Origin: Melieria omissa
Lineage: Eukaryota > Arthropoda > Insecta > Diptera > Ulidiidae
Reading direction: 5' to 3'
DNA length: 64,000 nucleotides
NCBI GenBank assembly: GCA_963971225.1
Contig: OZ020269.1
Span: forward strand, 31,103,783-31,167,782
In this document: in pieces, positions 11,732-24,051 of the stretch
How the letters are laid out: every line of letters begins with the position of its first letter
Numbering within the stretch: position 1 is the first letter of the stretch
Program-made: the position numbers and the translations under genes
Notes under the pieces: model-generated
Seen by the model: only the letters and a program-made list of their open reading frames with translations
What the model was told of the DNA's origin: nothing
Database searches by the model: none

Positions 11732-12283
11732 CATGAGTGGTAGAAACGATTTAAAAACGGTGCTGAGGACATAAATGATGTCAAACATGTTGACCAACCG
11801 AAAGCCGTCATCACCGCAAATTTCATTCAAACTGTGCATGAATTAAAGATTATAAAAGGTTACATAGTAAGTCTTTATTGATTTTTTTAAATTGGTCTCA
11901 AGAGATTAAAGATTACTTAGAGATTAGTTAATGATCATAAAAGATTAGTTAGTTTTTATTAAATATTTTTAAACTGGTCTTAAGAATCTCAATAATATCA
12001 ATTCTGTGAATTCACTCAACATTTGGCCATAAAAAATGTGTGCGCGCTTTGTTCTATTCACAAAAATTAACTTACGCCGTCTCATTGATAGACAATAGTG
12101 ACCGAGGTTTTGGCCAAAAGTTGCATTTAAACCATGAATCAATCCACGTATTCGCCTAATGTGGCATCGTGGAACTTTTACTCTTTCACTTTAAGATCCT
12201 AGAAACCATCCAAAAGGCTTGCAACGACATCGAACGACAAAGAATATTCCAGTCGACGATCTTCAGAACCTCAACTACATTTC
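11732..12283 (+). pseudogene. mariner transposase pseudogene
   Basis: Conceptual translation in more than one frame gives recognisable mariner pieces in the right order. First comes EW-KRFKNGAEDIND followed by DQPKAVIT, which is the end of the HTH region and linker. Near 12070-12200 comes LAKSCI-TMNQSTYSPN, which corresponds to the TYSPDLAP region that carries the last catalytic Asp of DD34D enzymes, here changed to Asn. Last is ETIQKACND, a C-terminal piece. Stops, frameshifts and a large internal deletion filled by AT-rich DNA make it non-functional. I did not find its terminal inverted repeats. Confidence 0.65.
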
Positions 12284-13227
12284 ACTTCATTTATATTTTT
12301 ATATTAATCAATGAAGCATAAATAAATATTTATATATTATATTTTATTTGTATTTATTTTAGTTTTTATATTTATGTTTATAGTCAACGGCATCAGATCT
12401 TACAGACTAGCAAACATCACTCATTTCTCATCTTTGATTCGAGCTGGGCGGTCATTGATAGAAACCTCGTATATAGACTTTTTTTTTTAATTCTTTAAAA
12501 ATACTAAAAGTAGTCAGTTTTGTATAAAACCAAAACAAAATGATTGGAAAAGTGTCATACAAATTTTGTATTATAATAAATTTTGTTTAGATTTGTCAAC
12601 CCATTTCGTAACTTTGAATCGTTTACGAGTCCTAAAAATTAGTAATGTTAAAAATTCTTTTTATTACGATAAACTTGTATAATCTAAACTTTATGTTTTT
12701 TTGTATTACACTTAGATCTATTGGCTGTTTATTTAAATATTTGTTTGCAATGCCACGCCTTTGCTATTAAAGCTTGGCGGGCATTGATAAAAACCTCACA
12801 TTTCAACTTTTTCTGCAATTTTTGTTTAAGTACTAAAAATCACTAGATTTGTGCAAAGTCAGTAATTTTGTTTAGAATAAAATACATTTAAATCTGTTGA
12901 GATAGGTCACAGAAGACAAGAAAGGGTTAAAAAAAATAAAATTTAATCTGCGATTATGGACAAATGCTGTTATCAATTTTGCTCAAACTCATTTTAGATT
13001 TACTTATGTTTTTTCACCTAATTCGACGTCCTATTACAAATATTTTAAAATAAAACCTCTCTCAAAATATTGGAATGAAATTGGTTTAGAATAAAATTGT
13101 CTTAAAATGTATGAGGCTATAGAGGTTATATTGGCCATAACTGCAGATATATGTAAATAAGTTCTGCCATAGCTTGTTTGAAGGTTTTTTAGTCTAAAGA
13201 AACTACAGTCCGTTTCATTATTTGTCT
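12284..13227. other. Intergenic, AT-rich, nothing recognised
   Basis: Homopolymer T/A-rich sequence. No gene, structured repeat or element end was seen. Confidence 0.4.
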
Positions 13228-13335
13228 ATCGTGTCTTTAAGCATTCAGTGCTCTGGGCTCCCATTCTCGAGGAGATTCAATCGCATGAGTTCAATTCCTA
13301 CTTAAGGTTCGGTCCCCGTACTGATACAAATTTTT
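13228..13335 (+). repeat. Possible tRNA-derived SINE fragment
   Basis: The stretch around 13245-13315 contains GAGTTCAATTCC, close to an RNA polymerase III B box, preceded at tRNA-like distance by a GCTCTGGGCTCC segment that could be a decayed A-box region. An AT-rich tail follows. The A box is poor and I see no target duplication, so this is only a suggestion. Confidence 0.25.
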
Positions 13336-16300
13336 TTAATTTAAGCAAGGATCTTCTAATTCCTTTTCATCATATCAACATTATTAAGTGAAATTCATTA
13401 CCTTGAGATCAGTTCCTATTCTCCACACTCAGTGGATGAGGAGCCTATAGAAGATTATAATTTTTAGTAGTCTTACAACAACAACACCATCAGCTAAGTC
13501 AGTAAACACTAACGGAAACCTACACATAAAAAAAATAAGCTCATCGAAGGCACCAATCATCTGCTTTATCCGCCAACACCTTCTATCTTTCAGCAACGAA
13601 GCCTAGAGGTCACTCAAACAGTATAGCTTGATCGAAACTTTCACCAGGTGTCTCAGCTGCGGACGAAAGGTGGCAGCGATACGTTTATCATCTATCTTGA
13701 CAGAATTACAATTGGTTACCTTAAGCAACACAATTCGTCCACCCTTCGCTCACAGCATTTCGCAAACAAACGAGGTCTTGAATAGCTCAATAGACACATT
13801 AAAACTCTTAGCACACGTGAAATCAAGATGGCAACTCAGCATGTGTGACACCTGACTGATCTCGAATGCGATCACACAGTGGCTCCAAGTCATCAAGAAG
13901 AAATATTTGCCGATCATTTGCTGAACATTCTGATAACAAGTATTCCAAAATTATTAGCTCTGGAAACTGACCAATGAAAAATACTTACTTAAGCGAATAA
14001 AGAAGAAGAAGAAAATTACGGTGCATAAGTAACCATCCAGCATTCTCAAGGGTTGGTTAGTTTCAGTGGTGATGTTTCGACATCCTAATACCACTATTTC
14101 TGGTAGATTTTATATGGTGTACTTCTGGGTTGTTTTCTAGACTAGTTATGTGGCCTTTCTACTCAGTCTGAAAGGTTAATGAAAGCGGGGTTCGGTGCAC
14201 AACCCTGAATGGAGAATGGCGCTTGTCTGGTACCCTCCAGGAATGAATTCTCGAACAACCCAAAAATACTATTCAATTCTACTTCAGTATCACATGGGGG
14301 GGGGGAAGAACAGTTCCAACTTGGGTCAGATGGAAAAGTCTTGTTGAGGTTCTCTGCTTCTAAAGTGAGTGAACAGGAAGACAAATAAATAATCTTCCAA
14401 ATTTAGAGAAACAAAATGTAAAAAATTTGACTTTTGGGATCACGATTTAAACTTGGATATGTAAAAATCAAAAAGTATTACGACGAGTTAATGTTATGTT
14501 ATGTTAAATTTTCTATACTTTTTGACCTTTCATGATCCGAAAAATTAAACTTGTTTAAACTAGTTTTATAGAAACGATTCTACATGGTTATAAATTCAGG
14601 TGAAGGTCACTAAACCCAGTCCAACTCAACCCGGCGCAATTTCAGTGTATAAACAAATGTATTTAATTTTTTTTAAGATTTTACTTTAATTAGTTTAAAA
14701 TTTGCATTGCAGAAATGTGCTCATTAAAATGCGAAACTACAGAAAAATTCTTTTGAAATATTTAGAACAGCAGAAAAGGAGTGAAACAAACGTGAAAAAA
14801 AAATCGTATAGTCATTGTGAAGATTAAAAGTGTAAGCGGAAATAAGAAATAAATAAATAATAAAACAAAGGCACTGACTTACGAAAGTATAACAAAAAGC
14901 AAATCTACAGCAAGAAGAAGAAACACACAACAACAGAGAGACACAAACACCATCGAAAGGACAGCGAGCAGCTGCAAAGATTCATCTTCATCAGTCGAGT
15001 TTGAGGCGAAACTTGAACCGAAAACTTTTTACAATTGTAATGAAAACATTCCGGCGGACGACGCGACGTTCCGTGTTGGCGGCGAGCAAATAAATGCGCC
15101 ACACCAAAGGCGACGTGGCGCTGGGTGGCGGTGGGTGACGGCCGCGTGAATGGTGGCCGTAATTTGCTAACCGTCAGTTCACAAGTCGCCTCGTTCGATG
15201 TGGCGTTGATGGCCGACAAAAATAGACAACAACAACTACAACAATAGTAAATGAACTAAAAAAAAGGAAGAAAACGCAGGCGGCAAATAAAACAAGACGG
15301 TTGGTTGGTTTTTATTTGAGTTTTCATTTTCTTTGCTTTGTGTTGTTGGCACATTTTGTGTTGCTTTGTATTGCTTTATTTTGCCTTGTCTTGTGTTGTG
15401 TTGGTGTGTTGCTTTAGTTTTAGTACGTTTCGGTTTAATGCCGGACAATGCTTCATTAACGGTCTGTTTGCACAGGTAGGCAACTTTTGTTCCTTTCGCT
15501 CGTTCGCGTCAAGCAGAAGAAACTAAATAGGACCAATGCAAACAGCCCAACCGGCCCACAATGCAAAGAGTGAGCCATAAAAAGTGTGCACACAAAGTGT
15601 GTGTGTGAGACGACGACCAACAAAAGGAAATCAAATCAAATCACAGCAAACGTCACTTCCGCTCGACAGAAGCGGCACGCAAATTCGGTTCGCGTGCGAC
15701 TGAAACAGCAACGCACGCACATGGAATCACGGCTGCGGCGGAGCGTAGGGCGGGCGCCTAAAAATATGCCTTCATGCAGCTATTTAATTTGAAATTCTAA
15801 TTTCGTCGGCAGATGGCACGAGGCGCAGCCAAAAATTACAATAGAAAAACCGCAAATGCACAGATCAGAGACAACAACAAAATAACATTTAAAAAGCAAT
15901 CTTTATTATATTCATTGTACATGGCTGTAACATATGGCGGTGCGGCTGCGAGAGGCCAACGAGCGAGCCTGCTGCATAAATATGATTATATGTATACATG
16001 TGTGTTTGTGTGTGTGACCATGCATGCAGCGAAGAAAGCTGTATTCGACAGCGAATATGGTAAGGGAACGTAAAATTGAGCAGGGGCTGCTAAAAACCAC
16101 TCAAATGCGTGAGTGTGTGTGTGCAGTAGCTGAGTGTAAAAACAGCTTAACACCCGCTTGAATAAAATTCCAAAAAGAATGGCACTAATATAAAACAGAG
16201 TAGAGCAGCACACGCACCCACACACACACACAATACGAACACATTCATGCGCAAATCTGCACGCAAACAGGAACAGAAACATATGCACACTATGTATGTA

Positions 16301-17480
16301 TGTGCGAGTATATTTACATGTCTACACATGTCGTTCAGTGCGAGAAAAGCAGCAACGCCAAAAACGAGCCAACAAAGGCTGCGACATCAGCGACGGCACA
16401 TGCCGCGCCAAACCGCACTGCACCAGTCAGCCGCTCGACCGCAAACACAGCATCGCGCCTAAGCAATCCAAAACCGGCTAAAATGCTGCCAGCACGCAGC
16501 AACCTCTCAACAAATGTTGTTTTTGCTATTGTTGTCGCTATTGTTGTTGTTGTAGTTGTTATTGTCATTGTTGCTAATGCTGTTGCCTAGTACGCATGTA
16601 TGTGTGTGTGTGGGTTTAAAATTGCTTAGAGTTGCTGTGTGTTGCGCCGAAAAGTATGCTACTTGTTTCACTGATTGTGCCCTGTGCCAACTCGACTATG
16701 TTGCGCGTGTATGAATGTATGTAAATGTATGTGTGTGTGTGTGCGTCACGCAATTTATGTACACTCGGCAGCGCATAAGTGGTTTTGTAGTAGTGTATTG
16801 TACTCGTTTACAACAACAACAACAACAACATGCACTTTACTGCCAACAGCGCAAGCAGCAACAATGTTGACAATAAAACAACAAACACACAAATAAAAAC
16901 AGCAAAAATCCAACAACAACAACAACAACAAGTGGAATACAAAAAACAAGTGTAACATGAAGCAGCAGTACTGACATGACATCCAAAAACAACAATAACA
17001 AATGAACAAAAACAACAACAAAACGTGAGCATCCAGCACACGCTGCCACCTGGCAAATGAGCAACAAAATGTTGATTATTTTCATTGTACCGTTCGTTTT
17101 TGTGTTTGTATTTGTATACTGTAGAAATTGATAATAATTATTGTGGTTGTTGTTATTGTTGTTATTGTAGTTGGTACCTCATGGCATCCTGTTGCAGTGC
17201 TTGTTAAATATTAATTAAAATCTGTATTTTGGCGCTCATTTGTTATTTCCGCCAAAATGTATGTAAGTATGTGCCGCATTACTGCACACATTAACATAAA
17301 CATTTACATACGACAAATTTAAACACATTTTATAGGGTGAATGCTGGTAATGTGGTTACACCTCGAATGGAAATTACTTTGTTCATGATGAAACAACCAA
17401 TTGCGCACAGTTTTGGTTTTGTTAATTTTGTTACGGTAATTTTGAAGTCAAAAATGCAAAACGTGATAGTGAAAAATTTT
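13336..17480. other. Intergenic; GC-richer islands and CAA/TG microsatellites
   Basis: Islands of more balanced composition occur at about 14990-15230, 15540-15830 and 16330-16500. Simple repeats include (TG)n near 15997 and 16105, (CAA)n at 16811-16830 and 16911-16931, and (TTG)n near 17140. Frames open here are short or repeat-driven. The islands could be regulatory DNA or untranslated exons of a distant gene. Confidence 0.4.
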
Positions 17481-17499
17481 TGAAAATATCGAAAAAAAC

Positions 17500-18040
17500 C
17501 ATGGATATATATCGAATCCTAAGCCTAAGATACAAAAAGAAGCTTGTTGTGTGGGAGAGACACGACTTAATGCAGAAAACCCTCATGGACCGAATCTGTA
17601 TTTGCGAATTGCTGCTAAATTGCAAAAAAATCAAGTAGATGGGGACTGGTGATTGAAAGTAGATCACTAAGGATAACGTGACGTGGAAATGGTCGAAAAC
17701 GGTGGCCAAGCCAGGATAGACCGTCAAAAGCCTTTGCTGTGTTTGGTGGAATTGGCCAGGACTCATCTACTATCAGCTGCTTCGCTATGGCCAAAAGCAC
17801 AATTCGGTTCTGTACTGTCAACAATTGGATCGTTTTAAAAAAGATATCACCCAGAAACGTCCTTCTTTAGCCAAAAGGAAAGGTATTTGATCCATCACCA
17901 TCCATTTGATCGTACATATCGACAGGTACTCACTAGAAGCTCCAGATTGATTTTGGGGTTCTTCTGTATCTATCTGTGAGTCGGGATCTGGCACCAAGTG
18001 ATTACCAACTGTTTCTGACCATACATTTTCCGTAAGAGTA
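17500..18040 (+). pseudogene. mariner transposase pseudogene
   Basis: Translation yields a near-continuous series of mariner motifs. KKLVVWERHDLMQKTLMDR matches the conserved WVPHEL-type linker region. A decayed TGD-K-I segment follows, where the first catalytic Asp lies. Then come AKPG-TVKSLCCVWWNW, LIYYQLLRYGQKHNSVLYCQ and KRPSLAKRKG. Last is DLAPSDYQLF (about 17985-18020), the region with the final Asp of DD34D enzymes. In-frame stops interrupt it (for example TAG after AKPG) and at least one frameshift is needed near the end. It is a dead copy on the plus strand, related to the one at 46310-46840. Confidence 0.8.
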
Positions 18041-18413
18041 GCTCCTGAAACTCAACTGTCCCAGGTTTTTGCAAATAGGCACGTGGGCTTTTACACAAGT
18101 GTATGTAAGAAGCACAATGGAATTAAAGTATGTTCTTGAAAAAAATTTGTCGCACTTTCAACTTTATAAAACTTATATTTATTGTTCAATTTCGGAAATA
18201 TTTATACACATTATAGGTCAAACATGGGTTTACACAAATTTCATGAAATATATTCAATTAATTTGACTATAAACAAATAGTCGTAATGTTGCCTTAATGT
18301 CCTTCACAAATCCTTGCTGAAACCCTTGATTACATTTCGCATTTTATTTAAAATTGTTTATTATTTTTCACACCTTATATAGTTCTTAGGAGTTTTTCTT
18401 TAATAATGACATT
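18041..18413. other. Intergenic, nothing recognised
   Basis: AT-rich flank between the mariner remnant and the nested MITE complex. Confidence 0.4.
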
Positions 18414-18496
18414 GTTGCCAGATACCTGAAATGACTTTATCTTAAATATTGAAATTTCCTCCGAAAAGTAAAAAAATCTCCTAATTTTTTTTTTAA

Positions 18497-18731
18497 CACG
18501 CATCCGTCGTTAACAAAAAGTTACGAAAGAGTCGTTTGTCAAATCATCAAAAACAAACATCAAAAAATATCAATGCAAAGTAGTAGTTGAAAAGGAAAAG
18601 GTTGGGGAAGTTTATTTTTGTTTGTGTTTTGCCAGTGAGCCAAAATCTCATTCGATTTCGTGAAAAAATAAAGGCGCAATGACAGTTTGAATTCGGAAAT
18701 TGTGTCAAATTGACACAACGACGGATGCGTG
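18497..18731. mobile_element. TTAA-flanked MITE nested in copy A
   Basis: Perfect inverted ends, CACGCATCCGTCGTT (18497-18511) and AACGACGGATGCGTG (18717-18731), are bounded by TTAA at 18493-18496 and 18732-18735. The 15-bp perfect ends plus TTAA target are typical of piggyBac-type non-autonomous elements. It also holds an internal palindrome, GTGTCAAATTGACAC, at about 18701-18716. No coding sequence is present. Confidence 0.8.
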
Positions 18732-18794
18732 TTAATTTTTAAAATTAAAGTTCTCATTAAAAACATAAAAATATATGTAAAATAAAAATATGTA

Positions 18795-19848
18795 GGGGAG
18801 AGTGGGGCGAATCGTTACGCTTTTTTGTAAGCCCAATATTTTTTATCTGCGAAAAAATTGTTGACCATGTTATATATCGTTTTGAAGCCTGTTATTTTGC
18901 GCAACTTTTGATTATAAACACTTAGGTGTAGGACAAACACGAAATAAGTTATGTCGATATTCCCAAAGTGTCCAGAAAATGGCATTTTAAAAAGTGTGGG
19001 GCGAATCGTTACACTCGCTTTTTTCAAATTTTGAGGCGCTGAAATCAAAATATGTATACACAAATAATATTTCAATTATTTACTTCGTTTTTATTAAGAA
19101 AACGAATACATGTTTGATGGTTAAATTGACCAACATGCCAAAAGAAAATGGTGGAAAAATATATGAAAAAATGAAAAAGGAAAAAGTTGATTTCTAATCA
19201 GAATCTGACTCAACATCAGCATAATCAATCGCAGCGATGGCGCTTCGACGCTGGCTTATGCGTTTCGGTGCTGCCTCAGATGATTTTTGAAAAGTTGCAA
19301 TAAAGTAATGAAAAATAAAAAAAAATCACGAAAATGATAAAAAACATATCATGGCGAACAACACAGATGATTTTTCTACAAACGCAAGCAATAACGCAGT
19401 CTTCAAAATTGCGTCAGACGCTTAAATGCATAAAAAATGACCGTCACGATTCGCCCCATACGAAATGTAACGATTCGCCCCACTGTGACATGTTTGCTAT
19501 GGAATGGCTAAGCAAAGACACGGTAATAATATTTGCGAATTTTCTTTTTTTGCGCGAAAGGCAACACAATAAAGATAAAAAAACATACACTTTCGATTGA
19601 TCACAAAATTATTTAGCACTCAAAATTGAAAGATTGTAGACATCCAAATATGAATTTTACAAGTCACAAAACACGTCTTACCCTGCCAAGCGTCAGTTTT
19701 CTACTGAGAATTGGAATGTCACCGAAACAAATGAGCGGCTGAAGGTGACGAACATTTAGCTATGCGACATTTGATATATGGTGGCGTCATTTTTAAGATA
19801 TCGCTCTGTAACGATTCGCCCCATGTAACGATTCGCCCCACGCTCCCC
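18795..19848. mobile_element. TA-flanked Tc1/mariner-type (pogo-like?) element, 1054 bp
   Basis: Inverted ends of 24 bp with one mismatch, starting GGGGAGAGTGGGGCG and ending CGCCCCACGCTCCCC, are flanked by TA at 18793-18794 and 19849-19850, the Tc1/mariner/pogo target. The motif GTGGGGCGAATCGTTAC recurs internally at 18996-19012 and, inverted, at about 19444, 19467 and 19808. On the minus strand a frame ending near 19196 reads AAPKRISQRRS...DVESDSD then stop, like the acidic C-terminus of a pogo-type transposase. The element is too short for an intact transposase. Confidence 0.7.
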
Positions 19849-20203
19849 TATATAAAAAATTTTTTATTGTAGCCTTTTTTGAATAATCTTCAGTTTAACA
19901 ACAAAAACAAAACATAAAGCAAACGAATTAAATATAAAGTGCCGTTTTTGGCGTGATTTCATTTCGATAGCAATAAGTGAGAACGAGATAGAACGAGCTT
20001 ACATTTTGTAAGCTTACAAATTTCCCAATACATCATAGAATGTAATCCAAAAATCTCCCAAAAATCCACTTAGGGTCCGAAAAATCCCTTAATCTGAAAT
20101 ATAGATCTCCGAAACTTTCTTCTTATCAATTCTTCCTCCTAAAAATTCTTCTAAAAGGCCAAGAATCTCCTAAATTTAGGAGAAAATCTCCTGATCTGGC
20201 AAC

Positions 20204-20519
20204 GCTGAATAATGACCCTGTAAGATTCAATTGGCTCTAGTATTTCGAAGGATTCGCCTCTTTAGGCAAACAGAGACCCTATTGTCTTGTCCATTTTGAA
20301 GCTATTTTGCCGTAATGCCATGTCGACAGAGGAGGCCAAAAGGGAACTGAGTTCTTATGAAGCTTAATTAAAGGCAAAAGCCGCTTCTGTAAACGTTCAG
20401 TAATATAAATTTCTTGGTTTATTGTGCCACAAATGGCTCTCTTTTAAATCAGTACTAGGAAATGTTTAAGCTTTCTAAAGAAGAAATTATTTGTAAAAAT
20501 TTGTTGACCTTTTTTTTTT
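20204..20519. other. Intergenic between MITE copy A and the transposase remnant
   Basis: No firm signal. It may hold decayed downstream parts of the transposase remnant at 20520-20930, but I could not align it with confidence. Confidence 0.3.
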
Positions 20520-20930
20520 TAAATTAATTGGTAACACTGTCCAGTTTTTTTTTGTAGTGGAAAATTGGTTTTCTTAAATTTGCTTGAAGTGCGAGGACTT
20601 GTCGTCCTGTACAACACAACTCAGTTGAAATTGTGCAAAATCTTGTCCAACTGCGGTTGTCATTGCGGTTTGGTATTTCATTCACTTTGAATGAACTCAA
20701 TCCAGCTGCCTTGTAACTTTTGTACTTGCGAAGATGACATTTTAACTTTTTTCCGACATCTCTTAGTGAAAATGCCAAAATTTAGTTCAAATGGGTCAAC
20801 ACTTTTTTGCTGTAACTTACAATAAAGTCCTGGATTTCTTCCACTGTTGGTCTTCCTATTCAATGATAAGAAATCATTGTACTTTTTAAATGCAAAAGTT
20901 ATTAATGATTTTGCCATTTTGAGTCTTTTG
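20520..20930 (-). pseudogene. Tc1/mariner-superfamily (maT-like) transposase N-terminal remnant
   Basis: Minus-strand translation begins MAKSLITFAFKKY at 20917 and continues through a Lys/Arg/Ser-rich linker to KSVDPFELN. It then shifts frame near 20775 to FSLRDVGKKLKCHL, AAGLSSFKVNEIPNRND and beyond. SLRDVAKKL followed by GLxSyKVxxxPNR is the second HTH and linker of maT/Tc1-like transposases. The catalytic domain is not visible: the frame ends at 20524 without DDE motifs. The frameshift and truncation make it a pseudogene. It lies between the two inverted GTTGCCAGAT MITE copies. Confidence 0.6.
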
Positions 20931-21106
20931 GACTAAAGATGCTCTACCTCCTCTCAGCCATGCAACTCCAGCATTAGTCATAAGAGGACAGTGCCATCCT
21001 TTTTACGTGGGTACCAATCAGACAGTGATTCATCCAAAAACATGAAGGGAAATTGAATCTTCTTCAAACAATCGAGTCAATTGTGTCATACACGAAACAA
21101 TACAGT
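20931..21106. other. Intergenic, nothing recognised
   Basis: Short unique-looking sequence between the transposase remnant and MITE copy B. Confidence 0.3.
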
Positions 21107-21363
21107 GTTGCCAGATCAGAAGAATTCCTCCTGGATTTAGGAGATTCTTGGCCTTTTAGAAGAATTTTTAGTAGGCAAAATTGTTTAGGAGAAAGTTTAG
21201 GAGATTTATATTTAATGTTAGGGGATTTTTCGGATTCTTAGTAACGGAACGAAGTATGATGTATTGGGAACACTGGCAAAAAAACAAATTTTTTCATATT
21301 TTTTCATTATTTTATTAGTATTTTCTTAAGATTTAGAAGAAAGTCATTTCAGGTATCTGGCAA
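21107..21363 (-). mobile_element. GTTGCCAGAT-ended MITE, copy B (uninterrupted)
   Basis: It begins GTTGCCAGATCAG (21107) and ends AGGTATCTGGCAA (21363). Its sequence runs as the reverse complement of copy A's outer parts, so the two copies are in opposite orientation about 0.9 kb apart. It lacks the insertions found in copy A and so shows the native length, about 257 bp. Confidence 0.65.
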
Positions 21364-22705
21364 TACGGACACATGAAGAAGTCATGTTGTATGTTTTCGC
21401 TGTTTTATTCGTGTAACTGTTAATTTTTAATAGTTTAATTGACTCATGAATCATGGTCTTTCAATGACCTCTAAGATAACAAGTTCGCCACTGCAATCAC
21501 TCTTCAAAAAACCTCTCAATCTTTAACTTTCATTACACATTTTTGTTGATGCGCCCTGTTAGCATCACATACCTTAAAATAAGTGATTAACATGTATGCG
21601 TGTATGTTTGTATGTTAGTATTTATGGCTGCATGCCAGTTTACACTGTCGAGTCTAGAAGAAATAAGAACTAAATAGTTTGTGAATTTTATTAGTAGCCG
21701 ATTATTATTCACTCATTGCGCTATGAATATTCAACACGCTGTGTGCGGTTGTTGCCCCGTCAAATGCGCCATGAAATTACGTTTCAGATTTGTAATTAAC
21801 TGGCGGCAACTTAATACTGCCGCAGTTGCTTGCCACACACGCTTTCGCATTATGAATGTCGGGCGATAGTCGCTTCTGGTGTGCTCCTCCTCTTGCTGTC
21901 TTCTCTATGCTCCTTTGTGCAGCCATGTTTCATTTGGTGCAATTTACTCGCTTCTAAGAAATTTTGTACGCTGCATTTGGCCGAAACCACAAATTATGCA
22001 GTCGAGGAAATATTCAAGCAAATTCAGCCACAGCACGACATGTTGTCGACTGGACGGCCGCGTCTACGATCTCATATTTGCACCACTCACAGAATATCTA
22101 CTTAGCTGGCAGCAAATGTCTGTTCAGCGATAAGTGTTGCAGATATTTCACACATACAGACATACACACACATTATGTGGTATTTGGTTATTTGGTTGCG
22201 TGATTTAGGCCTCAATAGTTATAATTTGTATCTAATTGAAATCGAATTATTCATGCAAAATGTAGAGCATTTCAATATTATTAAGAATAGTAAAATTGAT
22301 TTGTTTTGCAGATTATATGCGAGTGTATATAATTTTATGATACTTAGAGTATCTAACTTGATGATACTTAAAGTTATAAAAACAACTTTGTGATTTTGAA
22401 TGTTTGTTACGATTTCAAGGAAATATCACTAAACAGATTAAGAAGTGACTAAAGATAAAAAGGCACCAAATAACTTTCTATGTGAATAATATTTGTATAA
22501 CTATAAATATTTGTTAGTACAGGCTTTCCGAGGATAGCCACAACCACTTGTCACGCCCACTTCACTAAGCTGGTGCTGGACTTGCTACAAAACAGTCATC
22601 TTCATAGACTCGTTCCAAATTCTTCAATCACATCCACCATGGCAACAAACATTAATTGGCTTTGCAGATGTTTTGTGATCCTTTGATGCAAACATTAGCT
22701 GTATT
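21364..22705. other. Intergenic, nothing recognised
   Basis: Unique-looking sequence with short open frames that resemble no protein. Confidence 0.4.
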
Positions 22706-23475
22706 ATATGTAGTCAACTACTTGATTACAATGTAAATGGCAGCTACATCATTGCAAACATATTTTTTTGTAGGCTTCTCTCTCTTTTAAACATTTGTCT
22801 ACATGCATTTAATCGTTCTAGAATGAACCGTTCTAGCGCCATAAATAATTTCGTTCAATAAATTTTCTTGAAATGTTGGCAGCAGCGACACGGCTTTTAC
22901 GTCGGTTTCAATCGTCGCTGTGTAGTCATTTACTTGACTACAATGAAAATGGCAGCAACATCATTGCAAGAATATTTTTTTGTACGCTTCTTTTTCTTCT
23001 ACATTCTCTTCTTCTTCTTTCTCTTCTTCTCTTCTACTTTCTCTTCTCGTCTACATCCATTTAATCGTTCTGCAATCAATTTAAAAAAAATGAAGAAGTG
23101 TGAAAAAGTGAACTTTTTGTTCAAAACAAAAAAAAAGATTCATTCAATTGCTATGTGTTCGAGGCATCAGAGTTTAGTTTAAATGATTCAGCACTTATTT
23201 GGTTCCGATATTTCAAATAGGTTTGATATCTTCCATCGATATGATGTAACTTTTGTCGTTTCATACATCATAATTTTCTATTTTACTAGACTTTATATAT
23301 ATTTTTTTTAATACAGTTGAATTTCCTAAAACGCAACTTAATTGTTTCAACGTTGGTTGCAAATAGCAAAAAGTTGCATTTACATACTGAACGGATTTGA
23401 AAAACATCCAATATTCCATCCATTATTATAGTTTGATATCTACAATCCATATGATGTAACTTTGTTGTGTGTTGT
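22706..23475 (+). repeat. Local duplications offset by about 210 bp
   Basis: A block at about 22708-22830 (ACTACTTGATTACAATG, GGCAGCTACATCATTGCAA, CATTTAATCGTTCT) recurs at 22922-23075 in diverged form, where a CT-rich microsatellite (22990-23050) is inserted. A second pair, GTTTGATATCT...ATATGATGTAACTTT, lies at 23221-23255 and 23431-23465, again about 210 bp apart. These suggest an old local tandem duplication. Confidence 0.6.
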
Positions 23476-24047
23476 TGCCCTTTCTGGGTTATTGGATCCC
23501 ATCGATTGTATTTCTTCAGCTTAAAAAATATCACAGTACGAAAATTTCAACCTTTTTCTGTGCAACAGAGTAACGACCATATATTTATAAAACAGGACAC
23601 CGTACGTATAATTTTTGCTGAACAAAGTAATAGTCCAGCACGTCTGAGTTTTTTGTAATTTGCACATAAAGGTTAAAGGGGTCCCTGTAGACCTTCACAC
23701 GAAAAGTATGAAAACTTGAAGAGCTAGAGCTTCGATGTCTAAGACAAAGTTGTTTGCATTTAAAATATGAGTAATTTTTGTATGCACATCAACCTCTCTC
23801 CCCCTTTCCTTGCCCCCCTTTTCTATGTTTTTTGGAAAAATTTTTCATAAAAAGTTTGTATTGAGTAAAAAAATGACAAAAAATAGTATGTTGTCTTTTT
23901 GGAAAATATTCCTCATAAAAAATTAAGGGGGTTGTCAAACAACAAAACTTTCTCAAATCTTCCACGAAAAAAATAAAAACCCTTAAACACGAAATTTTAA
24001 TGGCCGAATAGGCTCTGCAGTATTGGAGTATAGCCCCAGATTCATTG
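23476..24047. other. Intergenic, nothing recognised
   Basis: AT-rich sequence up to the retrotransposon's target duplication. Confidence 0.4.
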
Positions 24048-24051
24048 GTAT

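Larger units (their letters stand above)
18414..20203 (+). mobile_element. GTTGCCAGAT-ended MITE, copy A, interrupted by two insertions
   Basis: The ends are GTTGCCAGATACC (18414 onward) and GATCTGGCAAC (ending 20203). The outer parts (18414-18492 and about 20028-20203) match, in inverted order, the compact copy at 21107-21363: CTGAAATGACTTT at one end, and the AAATTCTTCTAAAAGGCCAA/GAATCTCCTAAAT stretch at the other. Within copy A sit a TTAA-type MITE (18497-18731) and a TA-flanked element (18795-19848). Class is uncertain; I could not confirm a target duplication. Confidence 0.6.

Noticed and set aside
16300..16590. 96-codon frame with a Val/Ile-rich end
   Set aside because: The hydrophobic tail is translation of (GTT)n microsatellite; no signal or family match.
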